From Bacteroidales bacterium (GTDB taxonomy: Bacteria; Bacteroidota; Bacteroidia; Bacteroidales; VadinHA17): a stretch of DNA of 64,000 nt. Below, in pieces: positions 54,837 to 63,884 of this stretch (position 1 is its first letter; the number at the start of each line of letters is the position of its first letter). The notes below the pieces were generated by a model. That model made no database searches and had not been told where the DNA came from. It was given only the letters and a program-made list of their open reading frames with translations. The DNA is taken from the NCBI GenBank assembly GCA_016715075.1, contig JADKBK010000007.1:220508-284507 (forward strand), in the 5' to 3' direction. Made by a program: the position numbers and the translations under genes.

Positions 54837-55337
54837 ATGAAAAGGCTCTTAATAGTTTTATTCATGATGGCAACGGTGTTATTTTCCTGCCAGACAAAAA
54901 CAGAAGTTCTTCCTGCTGATCTCACTTCAGCAAAAGTTGCTGTATCAAAAGCTTTGGATGCACACTGGTCAGCAGTAAAAGCAAAAGATGCTGATGCGGT
55001 GATTGCTTTATTAACAGATGATGTTCTTTCCTGCGGAACCGATTCAAAGGAATTTTGGACTAAGACAGAAATGTACAATAATATCAGACAGATGTTTGCC
55101 GATACTTCACTCAGGATAGATGTCACAATTGATAAACGTGAAATACGGATTGCCAAAGACGGTAATTCAGCGGTTGCCTTCGAGCAAATGTTTATGAAAC
55201 CATATAGTCAGAAGATACCTGTTCGTACAGTTTATCATCTCGTAAAAATCAATGATCACTGGCAATTTGATTTTACGAGTGTCGGTTTTATTCCGGACAA
55301 TGAAGATATTGGCAAACTTAATAAGGCATTGGAGTGA
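54837..55337 (+). CDS. SnoaL/NTF2-like lipoprotein
   Basis: 166 residues. Lipoprotein signal MKRLLIVLFMMATVLFSC. The mature domain is NTF2-like: a helical start (AKVAVSKALDAHWSAVKAKD), then ADAVIALLTDDVLSCGTD, the middle helix WTKTEMYNNIRQMF, and strands VAFEQMFM, RTVYHLVKINDHWQFDF. Such DUF4440/SnoaL-like proteins bind or isomerise small hydrophobic molecules; function here unknown. A minus-strand frame in the same place is a shadow. Confidence 0.82.
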   Translation: MKRLLIVLFMMATVLFSCQTKTEVLPADLTSAKVAVSKALDAHWSAVKAKDADAVIALLTDDVLSCGTDSKEFWTKTEMYNNIRQMFADTSLRIDVTIDKREIRIAKDGNSAVAFEQMFMKPYSQKIPVRTVYHLVKINDHWQFDFTSVGFIPDNEDIGKLNKALE

Positions 55338-55384
55338 ATTAATATTCAGTGTCTTACGTGATCGGGCCTTGAGAGGCTGTCTGA

Positions 55385-55483
55385 TTTTTGGAGATTTCTT
55401 CTAAAGATGAAACTAATGTCCAATGGAAATACATATTTGTGAATGCCGGTGGTGAAATTATCTGTCCGGATAAGCAGGGTTAA
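55385..55483 (+). pseudogene. C-terminal scrap of a paralogue of the 44.4 kb secreted protein
   Basis: A short frame reads DETNVQWKYIFVNAGGEIIC, then PDKQG before a stop at 55481-55483. The intact gene at 44380-45420 has DKWKYRWVNAGGEIIYSDKE at the matching place near its C-terminus. The remnant has no start and lacks the rest of the gene. Confidence 0.65.
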
Positions 55484-55600
55484 CCTGGATCAATAAAAAA
55501 GTTAACCTTAATCAACTGCTGACATGAAGCATATGACACTCAATTTCTCGCTTATCGGGACATTGGATAGTATTTTTGTGCCATAAATTAAAGTAATATT

Positions 55601-55778
55601 ATGGGAACGGTGATTAATAAGATAGTCCATCTTTCTGCGCGGGACTTCAGGGAAAAAGTATCCAACTACGAAACAAGCTGCAATTGGTGCATTACCACGG
55701 CAGGCATTTGAAAAGGTGATTCAGGATTTTATAATTAAAAATCAGACTAATTGCAGAATATATACCTTTTACTATTGA
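55601..55778 (+). pseudogene. Thioredoxin gene with internal deletion
   Basis: The frame opens at ATG 55601 with MGTVINKIVHLSARDFREKV and SNYETS, the N-terminus of a Bacteroidetes thioredoxin, 23 bp after a TATTTTTG promoter box at 55571-55578. After about 55684 the sequence jumps, in another frame, to GALPRQAFEKVIQDFI, which looks like a thioredoxin C-terminus and ends at a stop (55776-55778). About 50-70 residues including the CGPC active site are missing. The end overlaps the TTG start of the next gene. Confidence 0.65.
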
Positions 55779-56329
55779 TTATCTTATTAAATGGTTGTTC
55801 ATCAGAAGAACACATTGAATTTAAGGATGTTCCGATAAATGGTCATTCGGATATGCTGGCTGCTGAGTTGAATAAACTGGGATTTACCGGGACACAATTA
55901 TCCGGAGAAAATCAAATTAAACTTCATGGGGTTTTTCTGGAAAAGGACTGTGAGATTCATGTGTATGGTACAAGAAAGAGTCAGACAGCATATAAAGTTG
56001 TAGTCAATCTGCCAGGAGAAGTCCGCGACTCACTTGAATCCAGTTTTGGGGAAATACAAAAGCTGTACTCATCAAAATATGGAAGAGGGACAAACAGGTA
56101 TCTGCAATATCAGAATGCTGAGAGGTTTCTGTTCAATGAACCAAAGCTCAGAAGGCGTTTAAGTACCGGTGATTTTTCCAGGTATACCACCGGCTCAGGC
56201 AGCATAACTGTGGAAGTCCGGGAAGGTTATATTTCAATAACATATTTAGATAAACGGAATAACGAGATTGGTAAAAGCGAAATGGAGGAGGAAACAGCCC
56301 CCATCCGGAGTACTCTGCTGACTCAATGA
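55751..56329 (+). CDS. Lipoprotein of unknown function
   Basis: 192 residues with a TTG start at 55751, directly after an in-frame stop; no ATG precedes the signal peptide, whose lipobox is IILLNGC. Mature part: KLHGVFLEKDCEIHVYGTRK, VVNLPGEVRDSLESSFGEIQ, and a final beta-rich stretch, SITVEVREGYISITYLDKRN. No family recognised. The unusual start, in the middle of a thioredoxin remnant, suggests that its original start region was lost in the rearrangement upstream. Confidence 0.65.
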   Translation: MQNIYLLLLIILLNGCSSEEHIEFKDVPINGHSDMLAAELNKLGFTGTQLSGENQIKLHGVFLEKDCEIHVYGTRKSQTAYKVVVNLPGEVRDSLESSFGEIQKLYSSKYGRGTNRYLQYQNAERFLFNEPKLRRRLSTGDFSRYTTGSGSITVEVREGYISITYLDKRNNEIGKSEMEEETAPIRSTLLTQ

Positions 56330-56513
56330 ACTTAGAACATTTCATCTCAGTGTAATAGTCTGGCAACTAACTTAAACCGCCTGCAGTTTAATTGAATAAA
56401 TAATCCGGTAATTTGTTTTCCGTTGTTATCATTTTTATCACAAAGAAGAGAAATGGAATATACTGTAAAACATGATATGGTATTGCTCAATTTTTCAGTA
56501 GGCTGATAGATTA

Positions 56514-58064
56514 TCAGCTGATAACTTCAACCTCGATATTAAGGAGTTTCCCAAGCCTGCTTAGTTGTTCCGAATAGTCGCCATACACCCAGGGCAGATG
56601 GTTACCATAGTCAGACTGACGTCGTACAAACTCCCTGGCAGTACCACTTTCTTTTCCGACCATATAGGCAATGTCATGGCATCCGATTGTCTCATCATCC
56701 CAGCCTTTAGAATCAACAAGTGTCCCTTTCAGGACAAGTATTCCCTTTCCTGAAGGGTTCATCCTGGCAATTGTAATGTCTTTGATGTCATTATTCATAA
56801 AATCAACAATAGCTTTGGTACCCCAGCCTGAATCGACAAAATGTGAAAGCTGGTAAGGCAGACCGGGTTTGTCAAAGCCGTTCATTTTAATTCCGGGAAC
56901 ACTGTGGTTAACAGCCATGGTACCTTTTCCCATTTCAGGGTAATAAAACATATTACCGAAGTGTGGTGATTTATTTGAAAGAAGCATCAGCATATGCATA
57001 GGCAGTAATCCACCCAGATCTCCTTCACAGGCCGATGGAATACCAAGGTCCTTCAGCATCGTATGGACAAGACAGGGTGTGATGTTCCACTTCTGTGGTA
57101 ACCTGCTCGTACAGAACTCAAAGCATTCAATTGTAAATGCATTGCAGTTATGTCTTTTCATCAGATTTACAACTGTCTGATAAAACTCCATACTTTTAGC
57201 GACATATTTTTTATCAATGAATGAGCGGCTTGCCCCTCCATATACCGTATCTGCCATTCCTGATGCATTTTGTCCGGCAGACTTGTCACTTTTTATCCTC
57301 TCCATCTCTTTTGCCATTTCATCATAGGAGATAACAACGAGCTCTATTCCAAATTGTTCCCTGAGAGCAGCAGGGTCATTGATCCCTGCAACACTGCAAA
57401 CGGAAGGCCATTTCCAGTCGGTAGGGAACAGGATCCTTGTATTTGAGAAGTTCTTCCTTGCCTTCAGAAGAGTCAGGATCTGATCCAGATTTTCCACATC
57501 ATCAGGAACGTAACACTCCAGTCCATTGCTACGGCAGTAAGAAGCTACATCAACAGTTCTGCAGTTGGGACCCCAGCTGAGAATTACCGGTTTATTGTAC
57601 CTTGCAGCAACGGCATAGTCTGAAACCGAGCAGCCATAAGGATTAAGGTATATTACATCTGCTTTACGGGCATCTTCATCAATTTTTTGGAACTCCTCTT
57701 CCTTGATTTTGAAATCTTCTACAAAGTATATCTGTCCGGGTTCGAGAAAAGTCGCAAGAGATTTATCATAGATCGCGCTATCGATATTCTTTTTGAATGA
57801 TTCGAACTGTGCAGCGGCTGCCTGCAGTTCTGACTCTTTCGATTCTCCTTTCCATCTGCATGGTCCCTCCCATACTGCGGTATGATACATCGCTGTCATA
57901 ACGGGTTTGACAATAAGCTTATCGAGGTACGGACTCGGGATATCAATGTTGACAGGAATTCCGGTTGAACCTTCGAAAAGGTTATTCATATAGAGTCCCT
58001 TTATAACGGCAGGTCCGGTAACGGTAGCAATTGCGCCCTGTTTGAGAAATTCTCTCCGATGCAT
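56514..58064 (-). CDS. Tat-exported sugar-isomerase-like protein
   Basis: 516 residues. Twin-arginine signal MHRREFLKQGAIATVTGPAV. The body follows the L-fucose/L-arabinose isomerase fold: PYGCSVSDYAVAARYNKPVI in the N-terminal part, and in the C-terminal part CNAFTIECFEFCTSRLPQKW and GIPSACEGDLGGLLPMHMLM (candidate metal-binding Glu/Asp) with PHFGNMFYY. Known sugar isomerases are cytoplasmic, so export of this one is notable. It follows the PQQ-like gene in the same direction, 199 bp apart, and may act on a sugar in the periplasm. Confidence 0.75.
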   Translation of the reverse strand: MHRREFLKQGAIATVTGPAVIKGLYMNNLFEGSTGIPVNIDIPSPYLDKLIVKPVMTAMYHTAVWEGPCRWKGESKESELQAAAAQFESFKKNIDSAIYDKSLATFLEPGQIYFVEDFKIKEEEFQKIDEDARKADVIYLNPYGCSVSDYAVAARYNKPVILSWGPNCRTVDVASYCRSNGLECYVPDDVENLDQILTLLKARKNFSNTRILFPTDWKWPSVCSVAGINDPAALREQFGIELVVISYDEMAKEMERIKSDKSAGQNASGMADTVYGGASRSFIDKKYVAKSMEFYQTVVNLMKRHNCNAFTIECFEFCTSRLPQKWNITPCLVHTMLKDLGIPSACEGDLGGLLPMHMLMLLSNKSPHFGNMFYYPEMGKGTMAVNHSVPGIKMNGFDKPGLPYQLSHFVDSGWGTKAIVDFMNNDIKDITIARMNPSGKGILVLKGTLVDSKGWDDETIGCHDIAYMVGKESGTAREFVRRQSDYGNHLPWVYGDYSEQLSRLGKLLNIEVEVIS

Positions 58065-58263
58065 GGTATCAGGTATTAAGGTTTTAGATCGTCAGTCTGA
58101 TGGTTATAGTAAAGATATAAATTTATGGTGTGGTTTTAAAAAGAATGTCTGACATTTTCCGGGCATCCCAGGAAAGCTGCCCTCCTTTATCCTGATCGAT
58201 TATGAACAGCGATCTGTCTGTCAATTCCAAAGCTCTGCCTTTGGATTTTAACTGAAAGTTAAT

Positions 58264-59565
58264 TCATTCTCCAAGATAGGCACAAATAAGGCTGTTATCG
58301 TTCCTGGCAAAAACAAAGCGATTTGCGAAAGCCGGATGGCTCCAGGCCACACCTGTTCCGCGTCGGTTCAACTGTCCGGGAGTAGGCTCGATAAGATTTG
58401 CCCGGCTGATGATTTTCAGACCTTTTGGAGAAAGCTCTGTAATGAGTAATTCTCCCTGTTCATTGAACATCCAGGTTTGTTGTCCATTCCGGATAAAATG
58501 GATATTTGCCCATCTGTCTTTCTTAACCGCGGTAAGATCCTCCCAGATACGGTCTCCTGTCAGCAGATTCAGGCATCGCAGTTCTCCATAACTGTCAACA
58601 CCATAAATATAATCATCTATGATGAGAGGCGTATTGATGACACAGTGAAGGGCATCAGTCTTGCGTTCGCTTTCACCTTTTCTAAGCCATATCGTCTCGG
58701 CAGTAGTGTTTAGCTGGCTCAGCTTTACGAGTAAGGACCCACTATAGAAGCTGCTTACGAACAGGAATTCTTTATATAGGACAGGTGTAGCAATGCCCAT
58801 TCCCATATTAAGATTGAAAGGGATCTTCCAGTACACCTTTCCCGTTTTGGGATCCAGTCCGTTCAGGTTTTCTGCTGTCCAGACCACCACGACCGGTTTC
58901 CCGGCCTGCCTGATAAGAATAGGGGCAGAGTAGGAGATCTCATCATCCATAGAACGCCAGAGTTCTTTCCCTGTACGTTTATCAACTGCAAGGACTGAAG
59001 CTCCTTTCCTCCCACCTGTCTGAATTATTAGTTTGTTCTCAAACACCAGGGGAGTGGAAGCAATACCCCATGTTGGCATCCTTATCTGATATTCACTGTT
59101 CAGATCATGCTTCCATATTACTGACCCGGTATTGGCATCAAAGCAGAAAAGATGACCCATTGTCCCGAGTGAGTAGGCTCGCCCATCGCTAATCACTACA
59201 GAAGCACGCGGTCCGGTCGGATAGCTCATACCCCCATATGGGCAGGGATAAGAGTATGTCCAGATAATTTTTCCATCAGAGGCATTGATGCAGAGCACTC
59301 TTTCCGACTCCTCCGGCTTTGTAATCCGGTCGGTCAGATAGACCTTTCCCCCGTAAACTGTCGGACCACTGTAGCCCGATCCGCAAGGGATGCTCCATTT
59401 CAGAGGGATAGTGTTGCTTTTGAATTTCTTTATGATTCCGCTTTCCTTCCATATCCCATCACGGTTACTGCCGCGCCAATCGGGCCATTCCTGCGATGAT
59501 GCCGGGTTAACCAGAAGCATTGCGGTAATTGTCAGGATCAATTTATAAAGACTCAGGTATGACAT
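58264..59565 (-). CDS. Secreted PQQ-type beta-propeller protein
   Basis: 433 residues. Signal peptide about 1-23, cleaved near PASSQEW. WPDWRGSNRDGIWKESGIIK opens the mature protein, followed by repeated blades with GKIIWTYSYP, GSVIWKHDL, GKELWRSMD and GKVYWKIPF. This is the quinoprotein-like propeller common in Bacteroidetes and Planctomycetes, often near sugar-utilisation genes. No dehydrogenase calcium site recognised. Intact relative of the frameshifted gene at 39945-41310. A minus-strand intrinsic terminator lies about 155 bp upstream of its ATG. Confidence 0.82.
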   Translation of the reverse strand: MSYLSLYKLILTITAMLLVNPASSQEWPDWRGSNRDGIWKESGIIKKFKSNTIPLKWSIPCGSGYSGPTVYGGKVYLTDRITKPEESERVLCINASDGKIIWTYSYPCPYGGMSYPTGPRASVVISDGRAYSLGTMGHLFCFDANTGSVIWKHDLNSEYQIRMPTWGIASTPLVFENKLIIQTGGRKGASVLAVDKRTGKELWRSMDDEISYSAPILIRQAGKPVVVVWTAENLNGLDPKTGKVYWKIPFNLNMGMGIATPVLYKEFLFVSSFYSGSLLVKLSQLNTTAETIWLRKGESERKTDALHCVINTPLIIDDYIYGVDSYGELRCLNLLTGDRIWEDLTAVKKDRWANIHFIRNGQQTWMFNEQGELLITELSPKGLKIISRANLIEPTPGQLNRRGTGVAWSHPAFANRFVFARNDNSLICAYLGE

Positions 59566-59718
59566 TTCTTTCTCTGAAAGTTAGCTTGAAGATTTATAAT
59601 CTACTTTATAAACATAATATGGCTATTATCACAATTAAACAAAAGTAATAAGTTTAATATACTGAATGCATTCCTGTAAGGTTTTCTGGTTAAATAGGAA
59701 AAGCTGGTGCTTTACTGT

Positions 59719-59751
59719 AAAAAATGAACCCTCAGAGAACTCCGAGGGTTC
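59719..59751 (-). terminator. Intrinsic terminator on minus strand, upstream of the PQQ gene
   Basis: Minus strand: stem gaaccctc/gagggttc (8 bp, perfect; plus positions 59726-59733 and 59744-59751) with a 10-nt loop, followed after one base by six Ts (59724-59719). It lies in the 545-bp gap 59566-60110, so transcription toward the PQQ gene must either start downstream of it or read through it. Confidence 0.7.
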
Positions 59752-59800
59752 AACCTAATCTAATAACCCTAACCTAAAACTAACCACTTATATAACAAAC
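59752..59800 (-). ncRNA. Candidate small RNA or attenuator leader with TTAGG repeats
   Basis: Directly ahead of the terminator the minus strand reads ttttaggttagggttatt, then agattaggtt, giving three TTAGG units. About 19 bp after a TTTG (minus strand, near 59799) comes TAGGTTAG, a partial match to the TAnnTTTG box, so a very short RNA ending in the terminator is possible. No open frame. The rest of the gap is AT-rich without other features. Inference only. Confidence 0.3.
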
Positions 59801-60110
59801 AATTCTCCGTTTTGTTGCTTCATAAAATGAAATCTGTGCCGGGGGGTTAATTTGCCATCGTTAAAATCTATTATTGACGAAATAGTCAAATAACAACCAG
59901 ATTGTAGTCTGGAGGCACCCATTTAAAATTGATGAATTGGCCTAATATTTTGACAAAAAGTCAATTATTGGGTTAAAGTTTAAGGGTATGATGTTTATCT
60001 TTACTTCAGTAGAACTCCGGGTTTTGTTATTTATTCTAAAAACCTGACTCTGAATCCGGGCTAAACGATTATGAATTTTTGATTTTATTATACTCCTTAT
60101 ATTATTAATT

Positions 60111-62139
60111 ATGAGATATCTTATCACCTTATTATTGTTGGTAGTATTTATACCAACCCAGGCACAGGTTCAACTTGAATGGTTTAATTATCCTGGAGGT
60201 GTTTCAGTCGCTACGGATGCTTCAAATAATGTTTATACAGCTAACTGGGATTATAATGCAGGAGGCGATATAACCTTAACCAAACGGGATGCAGCCGGGA
60301 ATCTTCTTTGGGCAGTTCCCTACAATAATACAGATAATACCAGACACGAAGTCGCCACATGGGTTGAAACCGATAGTCAGGGCAACATATTGGTATCGGG
60401 TACAATCCGGTCAGGGTATTCAAATCCAGTTAATGCTGCAAGTCTTTTAATGAAGTACAGTCCTGCCGGAACTTTATTGTGGCGTGTAGTATATGAAAGT
60501 TCATTTGACGGTTCTTCTACAAGAAAATGTTTAGTAGATGCTAATAATAACATATATGTTCTTGGTATAGGAACCGGTCCGAACGGACAAGTTACCAAAG
60601 TTAAAAAATTCAATTCCTCAGGTGCATCAGTCTGGAATTATTTTGATTCAGGAATTGGCGGCCCGATTACCTTCAAATTCACTCCGGATAACAACATAGT
60701 GATAGTGCACAGAGGAATAACAGGCAGCATAAACGGGTATTCAAAGATTGATTTGAATGGAAATAATATATGGAGCAAGGGAGGATATCAAAGTCTTCCG
60801 GTTGGCGATGCAGCAGGTGATGCTTTTGGAAATACCTATGTTATTAATGGTTCAAATCCTGGAAGCATTCTCACAAAATTATCACCGGCCGGAGCAGTTA
60901 TCTGGTCTCAAACAAACGCCATTAATGGCAATAAGCTTGAGGTTGGTACAGACAATAATCCTGTGATTGGAGGTTATACCAGTGCAGGGTATGGTGCTGT
61001 TATTTTGAAATATGATTCGAATGGCAATTTACTTTGGCAGAACCTCGATGCCGATGGTCCGAATCTGGCTTTGCTGGCGCTTGCACCAATGAGACTGGAT
61101 GGATTAAATGCAGCCTATTTTGCAGGGAGCACCATGTCTCAAATGGGTGTTTGTAAAGTCAATAGTAATGGCATTTCAGTATGGGCTGCCACTACGTCAA
61201 GTGGCTATCCGGTATGGCTTGATTTTGGAACAGATAATAGTATTTTTGTCGTGGGAGGTACAACAGCGAAATTTAAACAGACAAGTTCTGTTCCTGCCCC
61301 TGCCCCTGCCACACCAACAAACCTTGCTGCAATAGTTGCAGGGAGCAGCTGCAATAAACCTTACCTGGAAGGATAATTCTACCAACGAAACCAGTTTTGC
61401 ACTCGAGCGTTCATTAACAGCAGGAAGTGGTTTTGTTACGATTGCATCATTGTCAGCAAATACCACATCTTACTCCAATTCGGGTTTAAACAGTTCAACA
61501 ACATATTATTACAGGATACAAGCTATTAATTCAACGGGAAGTTCCGGATGGAGCAATGTAGCATCTGCAAAAACAGCAGCTTCAGGACCTCCTCTTGCCC
61601 CATCTGGTCTTAACGCAAGTGCAAAAGATTGTAATACTATTATACTTAACTGGATTGATAATTCAACCAATGAAGTCAGTTTTGAATTAAGGAGATCATT
61701 GTCGCTGAGCGGGACTTATACAACCATTGCAACATTGCCCGCTAATACCATAACATATACCAATACCGGATTAACAAAGGGGAGAAAGTATTATTACAGG
61801 ATCAGGGCAGTAAACTCTTCAGGAAATTCTTCGTGGAGTAATAATGCCAATGCAACAGCCTTCTGTAATTCAGCTCCGAAATCTGAAGAGTTGATGGAAA
61901 GTATTAATCTATATCCGAATCCTGCAACCAATGGAGTCTTTTACCTTGATCTGCCTTCTGAAATAACATTTCCTGTGATTCTTGAAATGTATTCACTTAA
62001 TGGTTTGAAGGTACTGCATAAGGAATTAACTGATTACAGAAATACTATTGAAACTTTTGGTTTGAAAAATGGATTATATATTATATCTGTTAACAGTAAC
62101 GGTAAGGCTCAAAAGCTAAAACTTCAGATCAATAGATAA
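60111..62139 (+). pseudogene. T9SS-secreted propeller/FN3 protein, frameshifted
   Basis: Two frames. The first (60111-61376) has signal peptide MRYLITLLLLVVFIPTQA and a beta-propeller-like repeat region (GGDITLTKRDAAGNLLW, SPAGTLLWRVV, DSNGNLLWQNL). The second, read from about 61340, gives two fibronectin type III domains (AAINLTWKDNSTNETSF, NTIILNWIDNSTNEVSF) and a type IX sorting domain starting INLYPNPATNGVFYLDL. Removing one G from the GGG at 61341-61343 joins them as AIVAGAAAINLTW, making about 675 residues. A single homopolymer change is the only lesion, so this may be an intact gene with an assembly error. Confidence 0.78.
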
Positions 62140-62165
62140 TGTTTGAACCGCTGATTCAGATAAAT

Positions 62166-62197
62166 CCTGAGGCTACTGATTTCATAGTAGCCTCAGG
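62166..62197 (+). terminator. Strong hairpin after the T9SS protein gene
   Basis: cctgaggctact and agtagcctcagg form a perfect 12-bp stem with an 8-nt loop, 26 bp after the stop. T-run weak. Remainder of the 436-bp gap 62140-62575 shows nothing else. Confidence 0.65.
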
Positions 62198-62575
62198 CTG
62201 AGTCTTTGAAATAAATATTCATCTTGTCGCTCCTATTAACGGATATATACCCCATCTAAACCTGATAGCACATTTTTCATCCTCAGAGGACCACGGTAAA
62301 TAACTAGAGAGCCATTATTATTTTGAATTGTTTGCTTTCTCATGAAACTCTCAACAATTCCAATTACATATATTCTGATTTTTTACTCAACCGGAGTATG
62401 GACTGAAAGTGTATAATGATACTTTTATGGGGGCCTGATTCAGATTTCTGGAAAGGTTTTATGTTTGGTATTTCTCGTCTTTTTATCTAACATTTAATAA
62501 TTTAGTTTTCCACAATAAAGTAAAATTCATTATCTGTAGAACAAAATGAGCTAATTTGCATTATCCTATAAATAT

Positions 62576-63292
62576 ATGGCAATGTATCTTACCAGTAAGA
62601 CCTATGTAAAATCTGATATGAAGATTTCAGATATAGTCAGGGAGAACCCATCGATTCTTCTGGTTCTGGAACATTTTGGAATTGAAGATGTGCTCCAGGA
62701 CAAAACGATTTCCAGGTTATGCAGCGAGTATGGAATTGAAGAACTTCTGTTTATTGTTATATGCAATCTGTATAATGGGTTTAATGTTGGAGATACATCG
62801 AAATTAGAGGCTTCATCAATTCCGGTTATTATAATGTATCTGAATAATAGTCACCATTATTACATAAACGAAAAATATCCTGAAATAACTGCTTACATTA
62901 AGGAATTGAATGCTTCAGGGCAACCAAAAGAGATGAAACTTGTTGAGGCTTTTTTTAATGAATATTTTGAGGAAGTCATGGAACATCTTGATTATGAAGG
63001 GGAAATGGCCTTTCCTTATTTTTCCGGACTTTTTGAAAATAAACAAAATTCAAGTAGCGGGAAATTTTCGGTAAATCATTATCAGAACCATCATTCTGAT
63101 ATAGAATCTAAGCTGGCAGACTTGAAAAATCTTCTCCTTCAACACATTCAGATAAAGAATCAGGGGATAGTTAAAAGAAAATTATTATACTCTTTATTTG
63201 AGCTGGAATTTGATCTGAAAATCCATTCTTTAATAGAGGAACAAATACTGATACCTCTTGTTTTGTCAATCGAGAATAAGAGTACAAAATGA
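62576..63292 (+). CDS. Hemerythrin-domain protein
   Basis: 238 residues. An N-terminal DUF1858/DUF542-like segment (about 15-60, MKISDIVRENPSILLVLEHF and GI) is followed by a four-helix hemerythrin bundle with candidate iron ligands: NSHHYYINEKYPEI, EYFEEVMEHLDYEGEM, HYQNHHSDIES and DLKIHSLIEEQILIP. RIC/ScdA-type members repair oxidised or nitrosylated iron-sulfur clusters; others sense oxygen. Its end overlaps the start of the LuxR-type gene by 4 bp (ATGA), so both are made together and may form a sensing pair. Confidence 0.82.
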   Translation: MAMYLTSKTYVKSDMKISDIVRENPSILLVLEHFGIEDVLQDKTISRLCSEYGIEELLFIVICNLYNGFNVGDTSKLEASSIPVIIMYLNNSHHYYINEKYPEITAYIKELNASGQPKEMKLVEAFFNEYFEEVMEHLDYEGEMAFPYFSGLFENKQNSSSGKFSVNHYQNHHSDIESKLADLKNLLLQHIQIKNQGIVKRKLLYSLFELEFDLKIHSLIEEQILIPLVLSIENKSTK

Positions 63293-63884
63293 AACAGAGG
63301 GTTTTAAATATAGGGATAATTGAGCCATCTGATCTCTTGTTTGAAGGTCTGACCAATATTTTTCTTAAGCATAATTCAAATCTGAAGCTTTATAGAATAG
63401 ATGATCTTGAAGATTTAAACAGATGCATACCCAATATAACCTTTCATGTCATAGTCTTAAATACAATCCTTATACAAAACAGGGCGAAACTTTTCAGAAA
63501 TTTTAAAAGAGAATATTCTGAAATTCGCTGGATTGGTATAATGAATTCTTTAATCAGTACTGAGACATTAAACGAGTTTAATGAGATTGTAAGGATCGAT
63601 GAAAGCTCTGAGGATATCTCTCGAAAAATAATCAGTATTCCGGGAAACAAGGCTGGAATAATACTAGCCTTCCGCAAAAAATTCTATCTGAACGGGAAAC
63701 AGAAGTTCTTAAGCTTCTTTCCAAGGGACTTTCAAATAAAGAAATCGCTGACAGTTTGAATATAAGCATTCATACCGTGATTAGTCACCGTAAGAATCTA
63801 ACGCAAAAAACAGGAATAAAAAGTCAATCAGGACTGACAATTTACGCGCTCTCCAACAATATTATATCTCTGGAAAACCTATGA
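63289..63884 (+). pseudogene. LuxR-type response regulator with degenerate receiver, frameshifted
   Basis: The first frame (63289-63759) encodes a receiver-like domain, LNIGIIEPSDLLFEGLTNIF, where the usual phospho-acceptor position reads VIVLNTIL, with Asn instead of Asp. The HTH continues in another frame from about 63660: LPQKILSERETEVLKLLSKG, LSNKEIADSLNISIHTVISH, then RKNLTQKTG, ending at TGA 63882-63884. Adding one A near 63657 restores the frame, giving a protein of about 198 residues. The missing base is at an AA run and may be an assembly error. Overlaps the hemerythrin gene by 4 bp. Confidence 0.75.

Noticed and set aside
54659..55156. 165-codon minus-strand frame
   Set aside because: Antisense shadow of the SnoaL-like lipoprotein gene at 54837-55337, which has a clear signal peptide and fold.
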